Shown here piece by piece: positions 9,750-17,991 of a stretch of DNA of 64,000 nt (position 1 is its first letter; each line of letters opens with the position of its first letter). The DNA lies in NCBI GenBank assembly GCA_016787485.1, contig JAEUUL010000022.1, positions 115,887 through 179,886 of the forward strand, read 5' to 3'. The stretch is from Bacteroidota bacterium (GTDB lineage Bacteria > Bacteroidota > Bacteroidia > NS11-12g > UBA955). A model generated the notes under the pieces. That model ran no database searches, had not been told where the DNA came from, and saw only the letters and a program-made list of their open reading frames with translations. A program made the position numbers and the translations under genes.

Positions 9750-10649
9750 ATGATACTCATTACAGGATCCAACGGATTACTGGGTCAGAAACTAACCGAC
9801 CTGTACCTGCAACATCCGGATATTCCCTTTGTTGCCACCGGCAAAGGACCGAACAGACATCCGGTAAAAGACGGCTATATCTACGAAGAGGCCGACATTA
9901 CCGATCATACCCGCATGGCAGAACTGGTGCAGCAGTATACACCCGGGGCTATCATCCATACCGCAGCTATGACCAATGTAGATGCCTGCGAAACGCAACA
10001 GGAAGAATGCAGGACATTGAATATCGATGCAGTGGAAAATCTGGCCAGACTATCTGCAAAGTTCAATTTCCGGCTCATCCATCTGAGCACAGATTTTATT
10101 TTTAACGGAACACACCCCATGTATACCGAAGATGAAACAGCTGAGCCCCTGAGTTATTATGGCTGGAGCAAATGGGAAGGGGAAAAACGGGTGATGGAAT
10201 TTGCCAAAGACTGGGCCATTTTACGCACAGTACTGGTGTATGGCGTAGTGGCCGATATGAGCCGGAGCAATATTCTGCTATGGGCATACAACACCCTGAA
10301 AAATGGCAGCTCCGCCAAAGTGGTGGATGATCAGTTTCGTACACCCACACTCGCAGAAGACCTGGCCATGGGCTGCTATCTGGCACAGTCAAAAAATGCA
10401 CAAGGCATATACAACATTTGCGGACCCGACTATATGGGCATACACGAATTCGTTAATAAAGTTGCGGCACATTTTCACTTTACCACCCACAATCTGCAGT
10501 TTGTAAAAAGCCGGGACCTGAACCAGCCGGCCATGCGGCCACCCATTACCGGACTGGATATATCCAAAGCACAGAAAGAACTCGGATATAATCCCCACAC
10601 TTTCACCGAAGGACTGGATATTGTGGCCCGTCAGGCCGGATGGAAGTGA
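9750..10649 (+). CDS. SDR-family sugar-nucleotide reductase, dTDP-4-dehydrorhamnose reductase (RfbD)-like
   Basis: 299 aa, the usual RfbD size. N-terminal Rossmann motif GSNGLLGQKL (residues 6-15), HTAAMTNVDACE (about 70), LSTDFIFNG (about 112) and the catalytic YGWSKWEGEK (YxxxK, about 134-143) match the reductase of the dTDP-L-rhamnose pathway and its relatives. Substrate is not certain: rfbB lies 38 kb away and no rfbA or rfbC is seen. It follows the DUF58 gene by 3 bp and is likely the last gene of that operon, converging on the next gene with a 7-bp gap. Confidence 0.8.
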   Translation: MILITGSNGLLGQKLTDLYLQHPDIPFVATGKGPNRHPVKDGYIYEEADITDHTRMAELVQQYTPGAIIHTAAMTNVDACETQQEECRTLNIDAVENLARLSAKFNFRLIHLSTDFIFNGTHPMYTEDETAEPLSYYGWSKWEGEKRVMEFAKDWAILRTVLVYGVVADMSRSNILLWAYNTLKNGSSAKVVDDQFRTPTLAEDLAMGCYLAQSKNAQGIYNICGPDYMGIHEFVNKVAAHFHFTTHNLQFVKSRDLNQPAMRPPITGLDISKAQKELGYNPHTFTEGLDIVARQAGWK

Positions 10650-10656
10650 CCGTGTA

Positions 10657-11157
10657 TTAATTGCAATAAGGCGGGCAGGTTACCGGCTTTTTAGGAGGCA
10701 ATATATAATAATACCTTGTTTGATTGTCCTTACACCCTTTAGAAATAAACATCAGAACCGGCTTCTTAAAGGGCAGCTTTTTGGGCATACCCCAGCGCCA
10801 ATGGACCTCAGTGCACGCACTGTCGCAAAGAAATTTCAGAAAATCCTTTGGCAATAACGAGCCCATAGATCCTGTATCCTTGCTGGTTATCCCCATTTGA
10901 TTCCTGTATGTTTCTGACCAGGAATTAAAAGTCGATTCTTTCATTTCGGCGTAAGATATCGGATCAGAAATCAACTTGTCCTTTTGGCCCTTTTTCATGT
11001 CTGTCACTGGTGTTTTGGTCGTGTCGGCCATCACAGACTGCCCCTTTGTGCCAAACGGTTTTACCCCTGCATAGGCCAGCGCAAGGCAGATACCTGCAGC
11101 TGCCACAAATCCCACAATAAAATTAAGGATTCCTGATGATTTTTTGTTGTTTTCCAT
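10657..11157 (-). CDS. Small membrane-anchored protein with C-terminal CPPYC (paralogue of 13130-13663)
   Basis: 166 aa from MENNKKSS. A longer start at 11184 falls inside the -7 promoter box and is rejected. One N-terminal helix (about residues 11-32) anchors a roughly 130-residue, presumably periplasmic, domain with LLPKDFLKFLCDS, HWRWGMP and a C-terminal RYYYILPP...CPPYCN. The layout (anchor, variable linker, 'WGMP/LGMM' core, YY, final CPxxC) recurs in the gene at 13130-13663. The two genes flank the TPR cyclase on the opposite strand. I do not recognise a named family and assign no function. Confidence 0.7.
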   Translation of the reverse strand: MENNKKSSGILNFIVGFVAAAGICLALAYAGVKPFGTKGQSVMADTTKTPVTDMKKGQKDKLISDPISYAEMKESTFNSWSETYRNQMGITSKDTGSMGSLLPKDFLKFLCDSACTEVHWRWGMPKKLPFKKPVLMFISKGCKDNQTRYYYILPPKKPVTCPPYCN

Positions 11158-11181
11158 GGATGATTGATTAAGTTGTATTTT

Positions 11182-11212
11182 CAAAACTACAGGATTCTAT
11201 CACATTTCCAAA
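11182..11212 (-). promoter_or_regulatory. Promoter of the 10657-11157 gene
   Basis: Read on the minus strand: TTTG (11212-11209), 19-nt spacer, TAGTTTTG (11189-11182). Both boxes match the Bacteroidota consensus exactly. It is back-to-back with the cyclase promoter at 11241-11272 and sets the start of the minus gene at 11157. Confidence 0.6.
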
Positions 11213-11240
11213 CATTCTGCGCAGGTTCGCAGACCATGCA

Positions 11241-11272
11241 TTTGGCAAAACACCAAATTTGCTGTAACATTG
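11241..11272 (+). promoter_or_regulatory. Promoter of the TPR adenylate cyclase gene
   Basis: TTTG at 11241-11244, a 20-nt spacer, and TAACATTG at 11265-11272 (one mismatch to TAnnTTTG). The GTG start at 11283 is 10 nt downstream. Only 28 bp separate it from the divergent promoter, so one regulator could act on both genes. Confidence 0.5.
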
Positions 11273-11282
11273 TTTCAATTCC

Positions 11283-13094
11283 GTGAAATCCTCTGCATCC
11301 AGATTGTTGCTATGCTGCCTGTTTATCACAGCCAGCAGTCTGCATGCGCACGCGTTAGACAGTCTTTTGCAGAAAGCCCTTTCGTACCCTGATGACAGTT
11401 TGAAAATTGAAGCCCTTTTCAAACTGAATGACAGGTTCTGGAATGGAAGCGCGGATTCTGTGCGGTTGGGCATGAAATACCTGCAGGAAGCCCAAAAAAT
11501 TGCTGAAAGAAATGGAAACCGGAGGATGCTGGTGAGAACCTATCAGTGGATGGCAACGAACAGCAATGTACTGGGTAACCCGACACAGGCTGTAACCTAT
11601 TTTTACATCAGTCTGCGTGAAGCTGAAAAAATCAGATACAAAGACGGAATTGCCAGATCGAACAAAGGGATAGGGGTAACACTGTATTCTCAGGGTATGT
11701 ACAAACGGGCACTGCAATACCTTCAGACAGCGCTGGATTATCAGGACAGTCCTGAAATCTCGTGGGATGGAATCACCTTGTTTTATCTCATTGGTTTATG
11801 CCGCATGGAAACCAAAGATTATATCAATGCACAGCATTATCTTCTCCGTGCACTCAAAGCAAGTGAATCTGAAAACTACATACAAAGGAAGTACGAATGT
11901 TGCATGGCACTCGGAGAACTCAGCAGGCTCCGCGGTGAACTGGAAAAAGCATTGGAATACTGCAACAAAGCACTACCCTACCAGCTTGCCAAAAAAGAAT
12001 ATATAGCCCTGAGCTGGATTTACACCACCATGGGTGAAGTGTATTTGCAAAGAAACCAACTCACTGAAGCAGAAAAATACGCCGTGCTGAGTTTGCACAA
12101 TTCCCGGATGCATATTTATAAACCCAGAATTGCCGTTTCCGCCGGATTGCTGCATAAAGTGTATGCCAAAAAAGGCAAATACGAACTGGCCTATAAATAT
12201 CTTTTTCTCAAAGACAGCATACAAAAGATTGTCAATGCCAATGAACAAGCCATAGATATTGCCATCATTCAGGCGGGGTTTGAATTTGAAAAAAAGGAAA
12301 ATATTCTCAAATCAGAACAGAAATATAAAGAAGCCCTGCTGCAATCAAAACTGGAAAAACAGGAACGCCGCAGGAACCAGGCTCTGGTTCTGGCTCTTCT
12401 CGCTTTACTGGCTATAGTTATTATTGCATTCGCTTATAGATTTGTTCTGAAACAACGCAGAATATCGGAAAAACTTTTGCTGAATATTTTACCCAAAGAA
12501 ACTGCTGCCGAACTGAAAGCTTTCGGCCGGGCCAAACCCCGCGTTCACCCGAGTGTTACCATTGTTTTTTGCGACATTAAATCATTTACCGTTCTGGCTG
12601 AAAGTCTGGGTCCTGAACAATTGGTGGATATGCTGGATTTTTATTTCAGACATTTCGACCAACTCATGGAAAAATATCAGCTCGAAAAAATAAAAACCAT
12701 TGGCGACGCCTATATGTATGCTGCCGGCCTGCACAATCCTGCATCAGACGATGCCCACCGGGCACTGATGGCTGCCATGGACATGATTACCTACAACAAG
12801 TCTGCCGAAGAGCAAATGCAGACAAGGTTTGGTTGTCATTTTCAATTCCGCATAGGCATTCATACCGGCACTGTCATCAGCGGAGTGGTGGGCCAGAACA
12901 AATATGCCTACGACATTTGGGGCGACGCAGTAAACATCGCAGCACGGATGGAACAAAGCTCAGAACCGGGCCACATCAACATTTCCGGACAAACCCATGC
13001 CTTAATCAAAGACCGGTTTCAATGTGAATACCGCGGGAAAATTGATGCAAAAAACAAAGGTGCCATTGACATGTATTTTGTAAAAACAAAATAA
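11283..13094 (+). CDS. TPR-repeat membrane class III adenylate cyclase
   Basis: 603 aa from GTG; the start gives a clean signal peptide ending near SSLHAHA (about residue 24). Residues about 30-330 are TPR-like helical repeats in the periplasm, then a coiled segment, one membrane helix (about 366-388, ALVLALLALLAIVIIAFAY), a short linker with LLNILPKE, and a cytoplasmic class III cyclase domain (about 420-600). Metal aspartates are in FCDIKSFT (about 429) and IKTIGDAYMYAAG; the transition-state Asn/Arg are in WGDAVNIAARME. The base-selecting positions are Lys (EKIKTIG) and Asp (YDIWG), the adenylate type. It probably makes cAMP in response to a periplasmic protein or peptide signal. Similar small-protein genes flank it on the other strand. 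Confidence 0.9.
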   Translation: MKSSASRLLLCCLFITASSLHAHALDSLLQKALSYPDDSLKIEALFKLNDRFWNGSADSVRLGMKYLQEAQKIAERNGNRRMLVRTYQWMATNSNVLGNPTQAVTYFYISLREAEKIRYKDGIARSNKGIGVTLYSQGMYKRALQYLQTALDYQDSPEISWDGITLFYLIGLCRMETKDYINAQHYLLRALKASESENYIQRKYECCMALGELSRLRGELEKALEYCNKALPYQLAKKEYIALSWIYTTMGEVYLQRNQLTEAEKYAVLSLHNSRMHIYKPRIAVSAGLLHKVYAKKGKYELAYKYLFLKDSIQKIVNANEQAIDIAIIQAGFEFEKKENILKSEQKYKEALLQSKLEKQERRRNQALVLALLALLAIVIIAFAYRFVLKQRRISEKLLLNILPKETAAELKAFGRAKPRVHPSVTIVFCDIKSFTVLAESLGPEQLVDMLDFYFRHFDQLMEKYQLEKIKTIGDAYMYAAGLHNPASDDAHRALMAAMDMITYNKSAEEQMQTRFGCHFQFRIGIHTGTVISGVVGQNKYAYDIWGDAVNIAARMEQSSEPGHINISGQTHALIKDRFQCEYRGKIDAKNKGAIDMYFVKTK

Positions 13095-13129
13095 TTCAAC
13101 AGCACCTGTGTTTCGCGAACAATTCCTGA

Positions 13130-13663
13130 CTATCTGCCGGGTCTTGGTATGTTGCCTGATGGAGTTTCGCAATTCAGCGGACACATGCTTTCCGCCCCAT
13201 TGTTACGGTAATACATTCTTGAGCTGGTGGCTTCAATTCCTGTGGTAAACATCATCACGGTTTCTTCACCCATCATACCCAAACGGAAATACAAATACGG
13301 GTCCCCGCCGTTTTTGGCATTGATTAGGAGATTCTGAATGGCGCCTCTGCCTATTCTGCCACCATACAAACCCAATCTCCGGTCAGTTGCAGTTACCGGA
13401 TACTTGTTGGCAAATTCATCAGAAAAATGGTTAAAATCACTTTCCGCGATTTCCTGACCCTTGTCCGGCTCAATAACCACAATGCGGGGGGTATCGCAGG
13501 GCGGACATTCCGGGGTATCTGAATGATCGTGGGTAACAAGTGGCATTGTATGGGTGTAGCAGGCCAGCCAGCACAGGCCCAGACAGATGCAAAATCCCAT
13601 TAAAAATGCGAACAATTCACGGGCCTTTTTCGATTGAACAACGGGTTGTAAGGGGGTACTCAT
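13130..13663 (-). CDS. Small membrane-anchored protein with C-terminal CPLNC (paralogue of 10657-11157)
   Basis: 177 aa. It has an N-terminal helix (about residues 18-36, FAFLMGFCICLGLCWLACY), a proline/cysteine-rich linker (ECPPCDTPR), then a domain with GAIQNLLINAKNGGDP, YFRLGMMGEE, MFTTGI, RMYYRN and the final CPLNCE. The same order of elements occurs in the 166-aa protein at 10657-11157, although identity is low. It converges on the cyclase gene with a 35-bp gap. The paired cysteines suggest a disulfide or metal site outside the cytoplasm. No known family recognised. Confidence 0.7.
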   Translation of the reverse strand: MSTPLQPVVQSKKARELFAFLMGFCICLGLCWLACYTHTMPLVTHDHSDTPECPPCDTPRIVVIEPDKGQEIAESDFNHFSDEFANKYPVTATDRRLGLYGGRIGRGAIQNLLINAKNGGDPYLYFRLGMMGEETVMMFTTGIEATSSRMYYRNNGAESMCPLNCETPSGNIPRPGR

Positions 13664-13730
13664 TTTCTTAGTTGTTTATGGTTATACTCTGCAAGTTAAA
13701 GCAAGATTTGAAAATTGCAAATAAATCTGC

Positions 13731-13761
13731 TTTGCCCATCCCGGCCTTTGGCCGACATTTG
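13731..13761 (+). promoter_or_regulatory. Probable promoter of the acyl-ACP desaturase gene
   Basis: TTTG at 13731-13734, a 19-nt spacer, GACATTTG at 13754-13761 (mismatch only at the first base of TAnnTTTG). The ATG at 13770 starts 8 nt later. Confidence 0.42.
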
Positions 13762-13769
13762 CACCGCAG

Positions 13770-14756
13770 ATGGGTGTAAAGGGACAGAGACTGGAGGTGA
13801 TGCGTTCGCTGGAACCGGCGATTGAGGGATATGTCCAAAAGTACCTGCTCCCGGTAGACAACATATGGCAACCCGCCGATTTTCTGCCGGACTCCAGACA
13901 GCCCGACTTCACCGAACAGGTGAAAAACCTGCAGGGCGAGGCCCGGGAACTGGATTACGACTTCTGGATCGTGCTCATAGGCGACATGATTACCGAAGAA
14001 GCCCTGCCCAGTTATGAAAGCTGGCTGATGGGAATGGAGGGCGTGGACCAGCATGGCAGAAACCCCTGGAGTGACTGGGTGCGCCAATGGACGGCTGAAG
14101 AAAACCGCCACGGCGACGTATTGAACAAATACCTGTACCTGAGTGGAAGGGTGAACATGCGCGAGGTGGAAATAAGTACCCAATACCTGCTCAGCGATGG
14201 TTTTGACCTGGGCCTGGACAATGACCCCTTCCGCAATTTTGTGTATACCAGCTTTCAGGAACTGGCCACGCATATCAGCCACAAAAGGGTTGGCGAACTT
14301 GCTGCTGCAAAAGGCATTCACGGTCTGGCCCGCATGTGCCGCACCATTGCTGGCGACGAAATGCGCCACCATCTGGCATACCGTGAATTCGTAAAACAAC
14401 TCCTGTCTGCCGACCCTTCGGGTGTAGTGGAAGTATTTGCGGATATGATGAAACAAAAAATCGCCATGCCGGCCAATCTGCTTCGCCAATCCGGTGAAAC
14501 GCGGGGACAATCTTTCCCGGCTTTTGCCGATGCGGCCCAGCGGTTGGGAGTATACACTGCCTCAGATTATATCGATATCCTGAAAATCCTGTTGGCTCAC
14601 TGGCAGATAGACCGCATCACCGGACTCAATGACAAAGCCGAAAAAAGCAGGGATTACCTGATGGCACTGCCCGCCAGACTGGCCAAATTGTCAGACAGGA
14701 TGAAAGTGCCTGCTGAGCCCACCCGGTTTAAATGGGTCGACCCCTGGGGTAAATAA
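13770..14756 (+). CDS. Acyl-ACP desaturase (soluble diiron stearoyl-ACP 9-desaturase family)
   Basis: 328 aa, close to the length of plant and bacterial soluble desaturases without a transit peptide. The two diiron-binding helices are clear: TAEENRHGDVLNKYL (EENRH, about residue 110) and AGDEMRHHLAY (DExRH, about 195), with the conserved LATHISH between them. The family removes two hydrogens from a saturated acyl-ACP using O2 and ferredoxin to make monounsaturated fatty acids for membranes. It stands between a minus-strand gene and polA with its own promoter. An overlapping 280-codon minus-strand frame at 13668-14510 is a shadow. Confidence 0.92.
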   Translation: MGVKGQRLEVMRSLEPAIEGYVQKYLLPVDNIWQPADFLPDSRQPDFTEQVKNLQGEARELDYDFWIVLIGDMITEEALPSYESWLMGMEGVDQHGRNPWSDWVRQWTAEENRHGDVLNKYLYLSGRVNMREVEISTQYLLSDGFDLGLDNDPFRNFVYTSFQELATHISHKRVGELAAAKGIHGLARMCRTIAGDEMRHHLAYREFVKQLLSADPSGVVEVFADMMKQKIAMPANLLRQSGETRGQSFPAFADAAQRLGVYTASDYIDILKILLAHWQIDRITGLNDKAEKSRDYLMALPARLAKLSDRMKVPAEPTRFKWVDPWGK

Positions 14757-14804
14757 ATTCACGCCACTCCTCCGGTCGTTTCAAGCGGTTTCTGTATTTT
14801 CACG

Positions 14805-14812
14805 TACTTTTA
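14805..14812 (+). promoter_or_regulatory. Possible -7 box before polA
   Basis: TACTTTTA, one mismatch to TAnnTTTG, 12 nt before the polA ATG. No good TTTG lies at the expected distance upstream. Confidence 0.28.
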
Positions 14813-14824
14813 CACCCTTCACTT

Positions 14825-17599
14825 ATGGCTGAAAAGAAACTCTTTCTGCTCGATGGCATGGCCCTGATTTACCGGGCTTTTTTTGCCTTTAACCAAAACC
14901 CCCGCATTACCAGCACCGGCCTCAATGCCAGTGCCATGTTCGGCTTTACCAACACACTGCTCGATGTACTGAACAAACAGAAACCCACCCATATCGCCGT
15001 GGTTTTCGATACAGACAAACCCACAGAACGCCACCTTGAATACGAGAAATACAAGGCACACCGTGAAGAAATGCCGGAAGATCTGCGAAAAAGCATTCCC
15101 TACATCTTTCGCATCATCGAAGGATTTGGCATTCCCGTAATCACACACGACGGGTATGAGGCAGATGACATCATCGGCACATTTGCCCTGCAGGCTGCCG
15201 ACCTGGGTTTTGATGTTTACATGATGACCCCGGATAAGGATTTCGGCCAACTGGTGCGCGAACATGTGTTCATTTATAAACCCGGTCGTATGGGCAATCC
15301 GGACGAGGTGTGGGGTGTGCGCGAGGTACTGAACAAATGGGAAATCGAGAGGGTCGATCAGGTCATTGACATTCTGGGTCTCTGGGGCGATGCCGTAGAC
15401 AATATACCCGGCGTACCCGGTGTGGGTGAAAAAACCGCCAAAAAACTCATTCAGGAGTATGGCACTGTAGAGAATATTCTGGAAAATACAGACAAACTCA
15501 AAGGGGCCATGAAAGAGAAATTTGAAAACCACCGCGAACAAGCCCTCATGAGCAAGCGGCTGGCCACCATCAATACCGCTGTGCCGGTAGAGTTGCACCC
15601 CGATGAGCTGATACTGACCGGAGTGAGGGATGAAAAACTGCGGGAAGTTTTCAATGAACTGGAATTCCGCACCATGATGAAACGCGTATTTGGTGAATCA
15701 GGTGGAAACCAGGCTCCGGTAAATGGACCCGTGCAGGGCAGTTTGTTTGACCAGCCGCCGGCAGAAGCCAAACCGGTAAGCATAGAATACCGCACCATAG
15801 AAAACACAGCACATACTTACAAACTGTGCGATACAGATGCATTGATTGCGGAAGCCATAGAGGCCATGAATCAATCCGCAGAGTTTTGTTTTGATACAGA
15901 AACCACAGGCCTGATTGCCTTTCAGGCAGACATTGTGGGGCTGGCACTGAGCTGCAAAGCCCGGGAAGGGTATTACATTCCTTTCCCTCCGGAATTTGAA
16001 CAGGCCAAAGCGTTGTTCGCCCGTTTTCAACCGCTTTTTGAAAGCGATAAAACAAAAATTGCACAGAATATCAAATATGATCTGATGGTGCTGAACCGCT
16101 ATGGAATTGATGTAGCGGGACCCTGGTTCGATACCATGCTGGCCCATTATCTGATAGAACCGGATATGCGCCACAACATGGATTTACTGGCCGAAAGCTA
16201 CCTGCACTACCATCCCGTTTCCATTGAATCACTCATCGGGAAAAAAGGTCCGCATCAATTAAACATGTCGCAGGTGGAAGTGGAAAAAGTAAAGGAATAT
16301 GCAACAGAAGACGCGGACATTACTTTTCAGCTGAAACAAAAACTGGAACCCGAAGTAAAAAACAGAAATGTAAACAGTGTATTTACCGAACTGGAAATGC
16401 CTCTGGTGCCCGTGCTTGCCGCCATGGAAACAGAAGGGGTGCGTATCGATACCGGTTTTCTTACCGAATACAGCAAAGAACTGGCTTTGCAAAGCAGCGA
16501 TATTCAAACCCAAATATTCCAGTTGGCAGGTGAAGAATTCAATATTTCATCACCACAACAAGTAGGTAAAATTCTGTTTGATAAATTAAAACTGATTGAC
16601 AAACCCAAGACGACCAAAACGGGACAGTACCAGACCGATGAGGAAACCCTGCTTACCCTGTCCGGTGAACACGAAATTGTGCAGAAAATTCTCGATTTCC
16701 GGCAATTGCAAAAACTGAAAGGCACTTATGTAGACGCTTTACCCCAACTTGTCAATCCGCATACCGGAAGATTGCATACCAGTTTCAACCAGGCTGTGGC
16801 TGCCACGGGAAGACTCAGCAGCCAGAACCCCAATTTGCAGAACATTCCTATCCGCACAGAACTGGGCAAAGAAGTGAGGCGCGCATTTATCCCGCGGGAC
16901 AACAACCATGTGCTCTTAAGTGCAGATTATTCGCAGATAGAATTGCGTGTGATTGCCCATGTAAGCAAAGACGAAGGCATGACCGAAGCCTTCCGGCAGG
17001 GACTGGATATCCATACGGCCACAGCGGCCCGGGTTTGGGGTGTACCCCTGGAATCGGTGGATAAGGACATGCGCAGAAAAGCCAAGACAGTCAACTTTGG
17101 AATCATTTACGGCATTTCAGCCTTCGGACTAAGCCAGCGTGTGGGCATTCCCCGCAAGGAAGCCAAAGAAATCATCGACAATTATTTTGAAAAATTTCCC
17201 GGCATCAAATCCTACATGGACAGCACCATTGACTTTGCCAGAAAACATGGATATGTAGAAACCCTTTTGGGCCGCAGACGTTACATCCGCGACATCAACA
17301 GTGCCAATGCCACCGTACGTGGGTTTGCGGAACGCAACGCCATCAACGCACCCATACAGGGCAGTGCAGCAGACATGATCAAAATGGCCATGATTCATAT
17401 TCATGACTGGATGAAAAAAGAAAAACTGAAATCACGCATGATTTTGCAGGTGCACGACGAATTGTTGTTTGATGTAACCCGGGATGAGATTGACATCATC
17501 GCGCCCAGAATCAAAGCCCTGATGGCCACAGCCATGCCCCTGGAAGTACCTGTTGAAGTGGAATACGGCACCGGAGAAAACTGGCTGGAGGCGCATTGA
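14825..17599 (+). CDS. polA: DNA polymerase I
   Basis: 924 aa, full length. The 5'-3' exonuclease domain fills about residues 1-300 (LLDGMALIYRAFFAF; DGYEADDIIGT; TPDKDFGQLV). The 3'-5' proofreading domain looks active, with FDTETTGL at about 355 and NIKYDLMVL at about 418. The polymerase domain has motif A SADYSQIELRV (about 699), motif B RRKAKTVNFGIIYG (about 749) and motif C QVHDELLFD (about 876). It fills gaps and removes primers in replication and repair. The downstream side borders the cassette array, which is inserted between polA and a porin gene. Confidence 0.97.
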   Translation: MAEKKLFLLDGMALIYRAFFAFNQNPRITSTGLNASAMFGFTNTLLDVLNKQKPTHIAVVFDTDKPTERHLEYEKYKAHREEMPEDLRKSIPYIFRIIEGFGIPVITHDGYEADDIIGTFALQAADLGFDVYMMTPDKDFGQLVREHVFIYKPGRMGNPDEVWGVREVLNKWEIERVDQVIDILGLWGDAVDNIPGVPGVGEKTAKKLIQEYGTVENILENTDKLKGAMKEKFENHREQALMSKRLATINTAVPVELHPDELILTGVRDEKLREVFNELEFRTMMKRVFGESGGNQAPVNGPVQGSLFDQPPAEAKPVSIEYRTIENTAHTYKLCDTDALIAEAIEAMNQSAEFCFDTETTGLIAFQADIVGLALSCKAREGYYIPFPPEFEQAKALFARFQPLFESDKTKIAQNIKYDLMVLNRYGIDVAGPWFDTMLAHYLIEPDMRHNMDLLAESYLHYHPVSIESLIGKKGPHQLNMSQVEVEKVKEYATEDADITFQLKQKLEPEVKNRNVNSVFTELEMPLVPVLAAMETEGVRIDTGFLTEYSKELALQSSDIQTQIFQLAGEEFNISSPQQVGKILFDKLKLIDKPKTTKTGQYQTDEETLLTLSGEHEIVQKILDFRQLQKLKGTYVDALPQLVNPHTGRLHTSFNQAVAATGRLSSQNPNLQNIPIRTELGKEVRRAFIPRDNNHVLLSADYSQIELRVIAHVSKDEGMTEAFRQGLDIHTATAARVWGVPLESVDKDMRRKAKTVNFGIIYGISAFGLSQRVGIPRKEAKEIIDNYFEKFPGIKSYMDSTIDFARKHGYVETLLGRRRYIRDINSANATVRGFAERNAINAPIQGSAADMIKMAMIHIHDWMKKEKLKSRMILQVHDELLFDVTRDEIDIIAPRIKALMATAMPLEVPVEVEYGTGENWLEAH

Positions 17600-17614
17600 G
17601 GCTGCTCCGCATGT

Positions 17615-17662
17615 CATGGTGAGCCCGCCCCTTCCAGGTTAGGGCAGGCCTGTCGAACCATG
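17615..17662. repeat. Palindromic element after polA, possible terminator hairpin
   Basis: Outer arms CATGGT (17615-17620) and ACCATG (17657-17662) enclose an inner stem of 17623-17630 with 17642-17649 (GCCCGCCC with GGGCAGGC, one mismatch) and an 11-nt loop. It starts 16 bp after the polA stop. The sequence resembles the interspersed GTGAGCC/CTGTCGAAC palindromes common in Bacteroidota intergenic DNA. It could end polA transcription, though no T-run follows directly. Confidence 0.45.
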
Positions 17663-17872
17663 CATGCGGCGCCACAACCTTTTTTATAAAAACAGGGCTC
17701 CCCTCTTGAAAATTATTGCTCCGTAGACTAAATTGCACTGAGAAAAGGCAGCTGTGTAGTTATGTTATTGCCAGAGGGGATTCCTGTTCAAACAAGGAAA
17801 TATCTTTGGTTCCCGGAAAAGCATTGAGGAAGAGTATGTGGCAGACTGGTGCAAGTTCAAAAGAAATAAGGC
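17663..17872. other. Non-coding left shoulder of the cassette array
   Basis: No credible gene; the only frame (74 codons, 17716-17940) has no family resemblance and runs into the attC-like site. A GTTATTGCC at 17764-17772 partly resembles the expected 5' end (GTTATAGC) of a module ending with the R'' box at 17873-17880, so a roughly 175-bp empty or decayed cassette may lie here. That reading is tentative. Confidence 0.35.
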
Positions 17873-17947
17873 GCTATAACATAGCGTGTATACAGCCAGA
17901 TTGGGCAGATTGGCGCTATTTTGTAGCGCATATAAGCTAGTTAGCTG
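17873..17947 (+). mobile_element. attC-like site at the left edge of the cassette array
   Basis: R''-like GCTATAAC (17873-17880), L'' region ATAGCGTGTATA, L' region CGCATATAAGCTA, and R' GTTAGCTG (17940-17947). The inside holds small GCGCTA/TAGCGC hairpins. It is shorter (75 bp) and less regular than the next two sites. R' is certain because its TTAGCTG is the exact complement of the R'' box ending the helicase cassette. The left half is less sure. Confidence 0.5.
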
Positions 17948-17991
17948 TAATGCTATGACGACCACCCAACACTAACAGACAAAGACAAAAA

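Noticed and set aside
11168-11473. 101-codon minus-strand open frame
   Set aside because: Overlaps both promoters and the start of the cyclase gene; no protein-like features.
13668-14510. 280-codon minus-strand open frame
   Set aside because: It is antisense to the desaturase, whose diiron motifs are unmistakable, and its translation shows no family features.
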